From Faecalibacterium sp. UBA7177 (GTDB taxonomy: Bacteria > Bacillota > Clostridia > Oscillospirales > Ruminococcaceae), in NCBI GenBank assembly GCA_002491225.1, contig DKVN01000112.1, positions 20,619 to 38,347 on the forward strand: a stretch of 17,729 nt of DNA, given 5' to 3'. Position 1 is the stretch's first letter; every line of letters starts with the position of its first letter. This document shows, piece after piece, positions 7,204 to 13,771 of this stretch. Below the pieces are notes generated by a model that was given only the letters and a program-made list of their open reading frames with translations, searched no databases and had not been told where the DNA came from. A program made the translations under genes and the position numbers.

Positions 7204-8487
7204 ATGAAAACGATTGCAATCTGCTTTGCCGCCAAGCGCTACTGGGCCGATGAGGAGGCCCTGCAGCGCGCCTTTGCCTCGGTTGCCCAGCGGCTGGCCG
7301 AGGCCGCCCGTTCGCTGGCGCTGGAGCTCGACTGCCGCCTGATCCAGGTCCCGGCGGACGGCAGCGCCCTGCCCGCCGCCGACTGCCTGATCGCCGTCCC
7401 GATGAGCGGCGCGGTGCAGCGGGAGGTTCTGGCCGCGGCCGCGCAGTACCAGCGGGTGGTTCTTTACGGCGCCTACATCCGGGGCAACGCGGACGAGGCC
7501 GCCTGCGAGGGGATGCTGCGCTGCAACGCAGCCCCGACCCTGATGGACAGCTGGGCGGTGCTGCGCCGCACCGGGCCGCGGGTGCAGCTGGCGCTGGATG
7601 CGGCCGGGCTGTGCGGGGCGCTGCGGCTGCTGCGGGCGGAACACGCGGTGCGCCGCGCCACCCTGCTGCAGATCGGCCAAACCGAGCCCTGGGTCATCAG
7701 CAACGCGTCCAGCCCGCGGGTCTACGAGGAGCGGTTCGGCCTCACCGTCCGGCAGGTCAGCCAGGAGGAGCTGGCCGGCCTGTACCGGCAGGCCACCCGC
7801 GACGAGGCCGCACCCTATCACGAGTGGTTCACCCGGCAGGCCGCGGGCTGTGTCGAGCCCACCGCCGACGGGCTGTGGGACGCCGCCCGGATGGCCTGGG
7901 CCCTGCACACCCTGCTGCGGCGGTACGACGCGCAGGGGGCGGCCATCGCCTGTTTTAACCTCCTCAGCGAGGGCACGACCGCCTGCCTCGGGGTCAGCTA
8001 TATCAACGACTGCACCCCGATGGTGGCCGCCTGCGAGGGGGACCTGGACAGCGCCGTGACCATGCTGCTGATGAAGCAGCTGACCGGCGGCCCGGTCTGG
8101 ATGGCAAACCCCGGCCTGCAGCCGGACGGCGGGGTCAATTTTTCCCACTGTACCGCGCCGCTGCGCTGCGGCGGGGCCCTCTGCCCCTACACCCTGCGCA
8201 GCCATCACGAGAGCGGCATCGGGGTGAGTTTGCAGGTGGAGTACCCGGCCGATCTTCGGCTGACCGCCTGCCGCGTCTCGAACGAGGCCTCCGAGATGAC
8301 CATCCACACCGGCCGCTCGGTGCCCGGCCCCTACGAGGCCGCCTGCCGCACCCAGCTGCACCTGCAGTTTGACGATCCGGCGCACTATCTGGACACCGCG
8401 CTGGGCTGCCATCAGGTATTTGCCTTTGAGGAGTGCGCGCCGCAGCTGCGCCGCCTGGCCGGGCTGTTCGGCCTGACCGTGCTCTGA
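7204..8487 (+). CDS. L-fucose/L-arabinose isomerase-like protein
   Basis: This 427-residue cytoplasmic protein belongs to the FucI/AraA-like superfamily, whose members interconvert aldoses and ketoses with a divalent metal. The C-terminal half carries the family pattern: CFNLLSEG with E256, then CEGD with D280, a 24-residue spacing equal to that of metal ligands E337 and D361 in E. coli FucI, followed by LTGGPVWMANP and a SHC motif with H315. The N-terminal half is a Rossmann-like domain (MKTIAICFAAKRYW). ATG 7204 is chosen because AAGGAG (7188-7193) lies 10 nt upstream; a TTG at 7201 is an alternative. The gene is shorter than FucI (about 590 residues), so the true substrate is uncertain. 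The gene diverges from a LysR regulator and is followed by a terminator, so it is probably a single-gene unit. Confidence 0.8.
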   Translation: MKTIAICFAAKRYWADEEALQRAFASVAQRLAEAARSLALELDCRLIQVPADGSALPAADCLIAVPMSGAVQREVLAAAAQYQRVVLYGAYIRGNADEAACEGMLRCNAAPTLMDSWAVLRRTGPRVQLALDAAGLCGALRLLRAEHAVRRATLLQIGQTEPWVISNASSPRVYEERFGLTVRQVSQEELAGLYRQATRDEAAPYHEWFTRQAAGCVEPTADGLWDAARMAWALHTLLRRYDAQGAAIACFNLLSEGTTACLGVSYINDCTPMVAACEGDLDSAVTMLLMKQLTGGPVWMANPGLQPDGGVNFSHCTAPLRCGGALCPYTLRSHHESGIGVSLQVEYPADLRLTACRVSNEASEMTIHTGRSVPGPYEAACRTQLHLQFDDPAHYLDTALGCHQVFAFEECAPQLRRLAGLFGLTVL

Positions 8488-8492
8488 GCGTC

Positions 8493-8562
8493 CGCCCCGC
8501 AAGATGCCCCGCTCCGCAAAGCCCGCCCGCCCCGCAAGACGCCCCGCCCTGCAAAGCCCGCC
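8493..8562. repeat. 35-bp tandem repeat, two copies plus debris
   Basis: Copies at 8493-8527 and 8528-8562 differ at 3 of 35 positions, all transitions. Shorter echoes of CGCCCCGCAAAGCCCGCC recur near 8626-8645. The whole stretch 8488-8660 is C-rich on this strand and noncoding, between the isomerase-like stop and its terminator. Confidence 0.75.
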
Positions 8563-8654
8563 CGCCCAGCACAGGGCCGGGCGGCGCTCTTTGCCTCCCG
8601 CCCCGCCGCCGCATGCCCCGCGCCCCCGCCCCGCAAAGCCCGCCCCATCCCGCA

Positions 8655-8687
8655 CCCCGCCGCCCGGGGCGGGGGCGTTTGCTTTTG
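8655..8687 (+). terminator. Rho-independent terminator after isomerase-like gene
   Basis: Stem CCCCGCC (8655-8661) / GGCGGGG (8668-8674) with loop GCCCGG is followed by GCGTTTGCTTTTG. The T-run is interrupted, so efficiency may be moderate. Confidence 0.6.
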
Positions 8688-8694
8688 TCAATTA

Positions 8695-8708
8695 TGCAAA
8701 GGTTTGCA
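8695..8708. promoter_or_regulatory. Palindromic operator candidate A (TGCAA-N4-TTGCA)
   Basis: TGCAAAGGTTTGCA is a perfect inverted repeat apart from its two central bases. It has the size and symmetry of LacI-family operators and lies 40 bp upstream of the -35 box of the importer promoter. A matching palindrome sits on the dehydratase promoter at 13714-13727. Confidence 0.5.
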
Positions 8709-8747
8709 CTCTCTCTTTGTGGAAACCGCCGAAAATCCCAAAATGCG

Positions 8748-8776
8748 TTGACAAAACCCGTTTTAGCGACTATTCT
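8748..8776 (+). promoter_or_regulatory. Strong sigma-A-type promoter of the ABC importer operon
   Basis: A perfect -35 TTGACA (8748-8753), a 17-bp spacer and TATTCT (8771-8776) form the best promoter in the window. Transcription would start near 8783, giving a leader of about 170 nt before the binding-protein gene. Confidence 0.8.
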
Positions 8777-8787
8777 AAGAGCGTGAA

Positions 8788-8823
8788 CCGACAAAATACA
8801 GAAAAATCTGTGGATTTTGTCGG
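8788..8823 (+). promoter_or_regulatory. Leader hairpin just downstream of importer transcription start
   Basis: CCGACAAAAT (8788-8797) pairs perfectly with ATTTTGTCGG (8814-8823). Inside, ACAGA (8798-8802) pairs with TCTGT (8807-8811) around an AAAA loop, leaving a GG bulge. It is followed by GGTTTTC. It could be an mRNA 5' stabiliser, an attenuator or a protein site. It does not match any riboswitch I know. Confidence 0.5.
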
Positions 8824-8842
8824 GGTTTTCAAAGCCGGTTTT

Positions 8843-8856
8843 TGCAAACGATTCCA
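8843..8856. promoter_or_regulatory. Operator-like half-matching site B in importer leader
   Basis: TGCAAACGATTCCA shares the TGCAA left arm with sites A and C and has the central CG typical of LacI-family sites; its right arm is imperfect. It lies about 60 nt past the predicted transcription start and 148 bp from site A, a geometry that could allow looping or a roadblock. It also agrees with 12 of 14 positions of the catabolite-responsive element consensus, so CcpA is an alternative binder. Confidence 0.35.
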
Positions 8857-8954
8857 GAAATGCGAAAACAAGCGCAAAACCGGCCCATCCCCCTTGCGGC
8901 GCGGGCACAGGTACGGGCCGCAATACAAACAAGATGTAAAGGAGAACGACAACG

Positions 8955-10163
8955 ATGAAAAAGCTTCTTGCATTGGCGCTCGCCGCCGTCATGGTGTTTA
9001 CCCTGGCGGCCTGCGGCGGCTCCGGCAGCTCGGCTCCGGCCGCCTCCACCCCGGCGGCTTCCACCCCGGCCGCGTCCGCCCCGGATGCTCCCGCAAAGGG
9101 CGGCGAGATCCTGATCGGCTGCCTGCAGGACATCACCGGCGCCACCAGCGCGCTGGGCATGTCGGTACAGGCGGGCGCACAGGCGGCCGTGGATGAGATC
9201 AACGCCAACGGCGGCATCAACGGCAGCACGGTTGTGATGAAAACCTACGACACCAAGGGCGATGTCACCGAGGCGGTCAACGCCTACATCACCGCCGTGA
9301 CGGTGGACAATGTGGCCCTGATCGTCGGGCCTCCGGTGGCCAACATCGCCAACGCCATCAAGGAGACCAGCGAGAGCTACGATGTGCCGGTCATGGGCTT
9401 CGCGCTCGACCCCACCTGCCAGCTGAAAGAGGACGGTACCCCCTACAAGAATATGTTCTGCTTCCAGCCCAGCGCCACCACCCAGGGCCAGATCATGGCG
9501 GCCTTCGCGGTCAAGAACGGCCTGAAAACCTTCGGCATCATCTACAACCAGGAGAACGCCTACTCGGTGTCCCTGCTCGCGCCCTTCACCGATGAGCTGG
9601 CCAAAAACAACATCACGGTGGACGACAAGCTGATCGTGGCCTACGGCGCGGCCGACACCGACTACAAGACCCTGCTGCAGCCGATCGTCTCGGCCGGCGT
9701 GGACGCCATCTACTGCCCCAACTACACCCAGCAATTGGTGGCCATCGTGACCGCCGCCACCGAGCTTGGCTATGAGGGCAAGATCGTCTGCGGCCTGGAC
9801 GCCGCCCCCTCCTTCAACACCACCTACGGCGGCGACTGCTCCAATGTTTACTACATCAACAACATCAACACCGACGACCCGGCCACCGCTGAGATGGCTG
9901 CCGCCGTCGAGGACAAGGTCAGCGCGGTCAACAAGTACTTCCTGGGCTACGACGTTGTGATGATCGCCAAGAGCTGCATCGAGCAGGCCGGCCTGGACGA
10001 CCCCGCGGCCCTGCTGAGCGCCATCGAGAACGTCAAGGACTTCAAGGGCCTGACCGGCAGCCTGACCATCGACCCCGCCACCCATATGCCGGACGGCATG
10101 GGCATGTTCATGTACACCTACGATAACCAGACCCCGGTCATGCTGGAGGAGTTTGCCGGCTGA
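8955..10163 (+). CDS. livK: ABC transporter solute-binding lipoprotein, Liv (HAAT) family
   Basis: This is the extracellular binding subunit of a hydrophobic-amino-acid-type ABC importer. The 402 residues start with the signal MKKLLALALAAVMVF and lipobox LAAC (Cys20), which anchors the mature protein to the membrane. Residues 21-50 form a flexible linker with repeats of Ala-Ser-Thr-Pro. The periplasmic-binding-protein type I fold follows from about 51 (EILIGCLQDITGATSALG), the usual N-terminal strand of LivK-like proteins, and runs to the end. AAAGGAG lies about 10 nt upstream of ATG 8955. Promoter, hairpin and operator-like sites precede the gene, and a strong hairpin separates it from the permease genes. 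The family is known for amino acids, but members also bind other small polar compounds; the neighbouring sugar-type enzymes leave the ligand open. Confidence 0.92.
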   Translation: MKKLLALALAAVMVFTLAACGGSGSSAPAASTPAASTPAASAPDAPAKGGEILIGCLQDITGATSALGMSVQAGAQAAVDEINANGGINGSTVVMKTYDTKGDVTEAVNAYITAVTVDNVALIVGPPVANIANAIKETSESYDVPVMGFALDPTCQLKEDGTPYKNMFCFQPSATTQGQIMAAFAVKNGLKTFGIIYNQENAYSVSLLAPFTDELAKNNITVDDKLIVAYGAADTDYKTLLQPIVSAGVDAIYCPNYTQQLVAIVTAATELGYEGKIVCGLDAAPSFNTTYGGDCSNVYYINNINTDDPATAEMAAAVEDKVSAVNKYFLGYDVVMIAKSCIEQAGLDDPAALLSAIENVKDFKGLTGSLTIDPATHMPDGMGMFMYTYDNQTPVMLEEFAG

Positions 10164-10207
10164 CCTGTCTGACCCCCTGCCGGGTCCCATCCGGCCCCCT
10201 GCCCCCA

Positions 10208-10259
10208 GCCGGGCAGGGCACGGCCGGCCTGCCGCCGTACAAAGCGGCGCTGCCCGGCC
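10208..10259 (+). other. Inverted repeat after binding-protein gene
   Basis: GCCGGGCAG near 10208-10216 is complementary to CTGCCCGGC near 10251-10259, with smaller GC-rich pairings between. No T-run follows. Together with the next hairpin it fills the 222-bp gap between the binding protein and the first permease. Confidence 0.4.
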
Positions 10260-10277
10260 CCTGCTGTGAGAACGGAT

Positions 10278-10328
10278 CACGGCCCCCGCTGCGGAGCTCC
10301 CCCTGCTGGCGGGGGCCGTGTCCTCTTT
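10278..10328 (+). terminator. Leaky terminator/attenuator between SBP and permeases
   Basis: A perfect 12-bp stem CACGGCCCCCGC (10278-10289) / GCGGGGGCCGTG (10309-10320) is followed by TCCTCTTTTG. Since no second promoter is evident before the permease gene, partial read-through is the likely design, giving more binding protein than membrane subunits. Confidence 0.6.
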
Positions 10329-10385
10329 TGCCAACGAATTTTGCTGACCATCTTCGCCAACAACCTATTTTCGAGGAGGCCCGCC

Positions 10386-11255
10386 ATGTCGCTGCAGATC
10401 CTGATCAACGGCCTTGCGACAGGCTCGATCTATGCCCTGATCGCCACCGGCTTTGCGTTGATCTTCAACGTGCTCAAATTTTCAAACTTCTCCCACGGCG
10501 CAACCATGACCGCCGCCGCTTTTATCGCGTATTTTCTGGTTTCGAGCAAGGGGATGGGGCTGGTGCCGACCCTGCTGGTGGCCGGGCTCGCGGGCGCGGC
10601 GATCTCCCTGTTTGGGGAATTTGTCGGCTTCCGCCGCATCCTCAAAAACCATTCCTCGGCCACCTACTTCTTTGTGTCCTCGATCACCCTCGGCACCCTG
10701 TACGAGGGGCTGGTCACCATCCGGGTGGGTTCCAACTTCTTCAACTTCCCCTCCTTCTTTGAAAATCCTACCATCAACCTCGGCATCGTCATCTCCACCA
10801 GCGACGCGATCATGTTCTGCATCAGCATCGCGGCGCTGCTCATCCTCGGCTATATCATTCAGAAAACCCGCCTGGGCCGCGCGCTGCGCGCCGTCTCGTT
10901 TGACCGGGACACCGCGCAGCTCATGGGCATCGACTCCACCCGCATCATCCAGCTGACCTTTGTGATCTCGGGCGTGCTGGCCGGCTTTGCGGGGGTCTTC
11001 CTGGGCATCAAATACACCCTGTACCCCACCCTCGGCAGCCTGGTCGTCAAGGGCTTTATCGCCTCGGTCATCGGCGGGCTGGGCAGCCTTGGCGGCGCAA
11101 TCGTCGGCGCGTTTTTGCTGGGCATCGTCGAGACGCTGCTGCTCAGCCTGCTGGGCTCGGGCTATTCCACCATTGCCACCTTCGCCATCATGCTGGTGTT
11201 CCTGCTGCTGCGTCCGCAGGGCATCGCCGGCAGCAATGTGCAGGAAAAGGCGTAA
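10386..11255 (+). CDS. livH: Branched-chain amino acid-type ABC permease LivH
   Basis: This is the first membrane subunit of the Liv-type importer: 289 residues, mostly hydrophobic, normal length for LivH. The N-terminus LINGLATGSIYALIATGFAL and the stretch KFSNFSHGA are standard LivH sequence. Near the C-terminus, SVIGGLGSLGGAIVGAFLLG matches the conserved glycine-rich region of this permease family. AGGAGG (10374-10379) stands 6 nt before ATG 10386, which fixes the start even though the frame is open to 10266. The stop overlaps the ribosome binding site of the next gene. Together with LivM it forms the channel and docks the two ATPases on the cytoplasmic side. Confidence 0.93.
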   Translation: MSLQILINGLATGSIYALIATGFALIFNVLKFSNFSHGATMTAAAFIAYFLVSSKGMGLVPTLLVAGLAGAAISLFGEFVGFRRILKNHSSATYFFVSSITLGTLYEGLVTIRVGSNFFNFPSFFENPTINLGIVISTSDAIMFCISIAALLILGYIIQKTRLGRALRAVSFDRDTAQLMGIDSTRIIQLTFVISGVLAGFAGVFLGIKYTLYPTLGSLVVKGFIASVIGGLGSLGGAIVGAFLLGIVETLLLSLLGSGYSTIATFAIMLVFLLLRPQGIAGSNVQEKA

Positions 11256-11273
11256 GGAGGGAGAAAACCAGTT

Positions 11274-12158
11274 ATGGCACTGATTCAAAACGTACTGACC
11301 CAGGTCTTTATCACCCTGGTCGCGGTGGCGGGGGTGTATGTGCTCACCGGCCTCACCGGGATGTTCTCGCTGGGGCAGGCCGCCTTTATGGCCATCGGGG
11401 CGTATGCGTCCGGCATCCTGGTGATCCGGCTGCACCTGCCCATCCCGCTGGCAATTTTGCTGGCGGTGCTGCTGGCGGTGGCGGTCGGGTATCTGATCGG
11501 CTACCCTGTAGTGCGGCTGCGGCGGGACTATATCTCGCTGGTGACCCTCGGCTTTGGCGAGGCGATCGCCGCGCTGCTCAACCGCATGACCCCGCTCACC
11601 GGCGGCGCCTCGGGCCTCACCGGCATCCCCCGCACGGTCGGGCTGGGCATCACGGCGGTGTCGGCGGTGCTGGCGCTGGCGCTGGTGGCCTTTTTCAAAA
11701 CCAGCAAGTACGGCCGCCAGTGCATCGCGCTGCGGGGCGACGAGCTGGCCGCCCGCGCGATGGGCATCGATGTGACCCGCATCAAGATGATCGCCTTTCT
11801 GCTCAGCGTGGCGCTGACCAGCTACTCCGGCTGCCTGTACGCCTTCTACATGTCCTATGTCGACCCCTCCGGCTTTGGCTGGAAGCGCAGCGCCGACTGG
11901 GTCATCATGGTCTTCTTTGGCGGGGTCAACAGCCTCACCGGCTCGACCCTCGGCGCCTTTATCCTCAGCGCGCTGCCCCAGCTGCTGCGCGGGCTGCAGA
12001 ACTACCGCTATGTGATCTACGCGGTGCTGGTGCTGCTCATCATCAACTTCCGCCCCTCCGGCCTGCTGGGCGAGTGGGAGCTGACCCCCCGCAACCTTCG
12101 CGCCATCCCGGCCAACATCCGGCGCGCGCTGAGCAAAAAGCAAAAGGAGGCGCGGTAA
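11274..12158 (+). CDS. livM: Branched-chain amino acid-type ABC permease LivM
   Basis: This is the second membrane subunit, with 294 residues. Family-typical segments are GLTGMFSLGQAAFMAIGAY (about 26-44), DYISLVTLGFGEAI (about 85-98), GGASGLTGIP (about 110-119) and the C-terminal GGVNSLTGSTLGAF followed by NFRPSGLLGE. It lies 18 bp after livH; AAGGAGG overlaps the livH stop, about 13 nt before ATG 11274, a rather long spacing. Its own stop abuts the ATG of the first ATPase gene without any gap, so translation is probably coupled. The product pairs with LivH. No defects are seen. Confidence 0.93.
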   Translation: MALIQNVLTQVFITLVAVAGVYVLTGLTGMFSLGQAAFMAIGAYASGILVIRLHLPIPLAILLAVLLAVAVGYLIGYPVVRLRRDYISLVTLGFGEAIAALLNRMTPLTGGASGLTGIPRTVGLGITAVSAVLALALVAFFKTSKYGRQCIALRGDELAARAMGIDVTRIKMIAFLLSVALTSYSGCLYAFYMSYVDPSGFGWKRSADWVIMVFFGGVNSLTGSTLGAFILSALPQLLRGLQNYRYVIYAVLVLLIINFRPSGLLGEWELTPRNLRAIPANIRRALSKKQKEAR

Positions 12159-12923
12159 ATGGCACTGCTTGAGGTCAAACACATCTACAAGAGCTTTGGC
12201 GGCGTCAAGGCCATCCAGGACTTTTCGCTCGAGGCCGAGCGGGGCGAGATCCACGGCATCATCGGCCCCAACGGCGCGGGCAAAACCACCATCTTCAACG
12301 CCATCTCGGGGGTGTACACCCCCGAACAGGGCACCGTGCTGCTAAACGGCACCGACATCACCCAGATGGAGCAGCACAGGATCACCCGGCTGGGCATGGG
12401 CCGCACCTTCCAGAACATCCGGCTCTTCAAGGGGCTTACGGTGGAGGAGAACGTCATGTGCGCGTTCGACCCCCAAAGCCGGTACAGCGTGCTGGGCGGG
12501 CTGCTGCCCACCCCCACCCGCCGCGCCGAGGAAAAGCGCGGCCGCCAGCTGTGCGAAAAATACCTCGAGATCGTTGGCATGAAGGACTATCTCAGCGAGC
12601 GGCCCGAAAACCTCTCCTACGGCATGCAGCGCCGCATCGAGATCGCCCGCGCGCTGATGTGTGAACCCAAGATCCTGCTGCTGGACGAACCGGCCGCCGG
12701 GCTCAACCCCACCGAGGTGGGCGAGTTGATGGAACTGATCCAGCGCATCTCCAAAGAGATCGGGTTCGGCATCCTTTTGATCGAGCACCGGCTCGAACTG
12801 GTGATGAGCATCTCGCACCTGATCCATGTGCAGAACTTCGGCAAGACGATCGCGGTGGGCACCCCCGAAGAGGTGCAGCATAACCCCGAGGTGATCGAGG
12901 CCTATCTGGGCAAGGAGGATTGA
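12159..12923 (+). CDS. livG: ABC transporter ATPase LivG
   Basis: This is one of the two ATPases that power the importer. The 254 residues contain Walker A GPNGAGKTT (36-44), Q-loop FQN (Q85), signature LSYGMQ (152-157), Walker B ILLLDEP (172-178) and the H-loop in LLIEHRLELVM. The long segment between the Q-loop and signature, together with the C-terminal extension ending IEAYLGKED, is characteristic of LivG. The signature LSYGMQRRIEIARAL is the LivG form, with Tyr-Gly in place of Gly-Gly. AGGAGG at 12144-12149 lies within the end of livM, and ATG 12159 follows the livM stop directly. The next ATPase gene begins 3 bp after the stop. Confidence 0.94.
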   Translation: MALLEVKHIYKSFGGVKAIQDFSLEAERGEIHGIIGPNGAGKTTIFNAISGVYTPEQGTVLLNGTDITQMEQHRITRLGMGRTFQNIRLFKGLTVEENVMCAFDPQSRYSVLGGLLPTPTRRAEEKRGRQLCEKYLEIVGMKDYLSERPENLSYGMQRRIEIARALMCEPKILLLDEPAAGLNPTEVGELMELIQRISKEIGFGILLIEHRLELVMSISHLIHVQNFGKTIAVGTPEEVQHNPEVIEAYLGKED

Positions 12924-12926
12924 CTG

Positions 12927-13634
12927 ATGGAAGCAATGCTGAAAGTAACCGACCTTGCCGTCAGCTATGGGCATGTGGAGGCGCTGCGCGGCGTGAGCGT
13001 CGAGGTGCAAAAGGGGCAGATCGTCTCGATCATCGGGGCGAACGGCGCGGGCAAAACCACCCTGCTGCGCACCATCTCCGGGCTGGTCAGGCCGCAGAGC
13101 GGCAGCATCCTGTTCGAGGGCGAGGAGCTGCCCAAAAAGCCGAGCAGGATCGTCGCCAAAGGGGTCGTGCATGTGCCGGAGGGGCGCAAGTGCTTTTCCG
13201 GCCTGACCGTGCGGGACAACCTGCTGGTGGGCGGCTACCTCTTCAAGGGCAAGGACCTCGAAAAGGACCTCGAGGAGCAGTACAAGCTCTTCCCCCGCCT
13301 GAAAGAGCGCGAGGATCAGTTCGCCGGGACCTTCTCGGGTGGCGAACAGCAGATGCTGGCGGTGGCGCGCGGGCTGATGAGCCGCCCCAAGATCCTGCTG
13401 CTGGACGAGCCCTCGATGGGCCTCGCGCCGATCATTGTGGATCAGATCTACGACCTGATCCGCCAGATCCGCGAGCGGGGCATCACGGTGCTGCTGGTGG
13501 AGCAGAACGCCAAAAAGGCGCTGGGCATCTGCGATTACGCCTATGTGCTCGAAAACGGAAGGATCAGCCTGTCCGGCACCGGCAGCGAGCTGCTGGAATC
13601 GGACGATGTGCGCAAGGCCTACCTCGGCGGCTGA
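12927..13634 (+). CDS. livF: ABC transporter ATPase LivF
   Basis: This is the second ATPase of the importer, with 235 residues. Visible motifs are Walker A GANGAGKTT (37-45), the LivF-type VPEGRKCF (83-90), signature FSGGEQQ (136-142), Walker B ILLLDEPSMGL (156-166), and LVEQN in the H-loop region, where LivF proteins normally carry Gln instead of His. AAGGAGG at about 12911-12917 serves ATG 12927. It is the last gene of the livKHMGF unit; a small hairpin follows, and the dehydratase behind it has its own promoter. LivF and LivG are expected to form a heterodimer. Confidence 0.94.
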   Translation: MEAMLKVTDLAVSYGHVEALRGVSVEVQKGQIVSIIGANGAGKTTLLRTISGLVRPQSGSILFEGEELPKKPSRIVAKGVVHVPEGRKCFSGLTVRDNLLVGGYLFKGKDLEKDLEEQYKLFPRLKEREDQFAGTFSGGEQQMLAVARGLMSRPKILLLDEPSMGLAPIIVDQIYDLIRQIRERGITVLLVEQNAKKALGICDYAYVLENGRISLSGTGSELLESDDVRKAYLGG

Positions 13635-13640
13635 GCCGCG

Positions 13641-13673
13641 AAAAAACCGCGCAGTCCGCGCGGGGCTCTCTTT
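13641..13673 (+). terminator. Small terminator-like hairpin after livF
   Basis: AAAAAA precedes a stem CCGCGC (13647-13652) / GCGCGG (13658-13663) with loop AGTCC, followed by GGCTCTCTTT. The T-run is imperfect, so some read-through into the dehydratase gene is likely. Confidence 0.45.
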
Positions 13674-13713
13674 GAAAACCGACCCCATTCTGCAAGTTTT
13701 TTCAGAAAATCCT

Positions 13714-13727
13714 TGCAAACACTTGCA
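13714..13727. promoter_or_regulatory. Palindromic operator candidate C on dehydratase promoter
   Basis: TGCAAACACTTGCA is a perfect TGCAA-N4-TTGCA palindrome, the same arms as site A at 8695-8708. It overlaps the -35 region of the predicted dehydratase promoter, where a bound repressor would block RNA polymerase. The LacI-family protein encoded downstream is the obvious candidate to bind it. Confidence 0.55.
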
Positions 13728-13752
13728 AAGCATGCCACAAAAAGACTACGAT
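13723..13752 (+). promoter_or_regulatory. Predicted promoter of dehydratase gene
   Basis: TTGCAA (13723-13728), an 18-bp spacer and TACGAT (13747-13752) lie 20 bp before the dehydratase start, inside an A/T-richer stretch. The -35 box is shared with the palindrome of site C. Confidence 0.5.
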
Positions 13753-13771
13753 AAGAAAAGAGGCTACATGG

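Noticed and set aside
8493..8645. CRISPR-like array
   Set aside because: The repeats are directly adjacent with no unique spacers, and no cas genes are present.
6073..8691. 872-codon minus-strand open frame across the isomerase-like gene
   Set aside because: Only its last 318 codons (from ATG 7029) form a real protein, the LysR regulator. The rest is Gly/Ala/His-rich antisense sequence opposite a well-matched isomerase-like gene, typical of GC-rich DNA.
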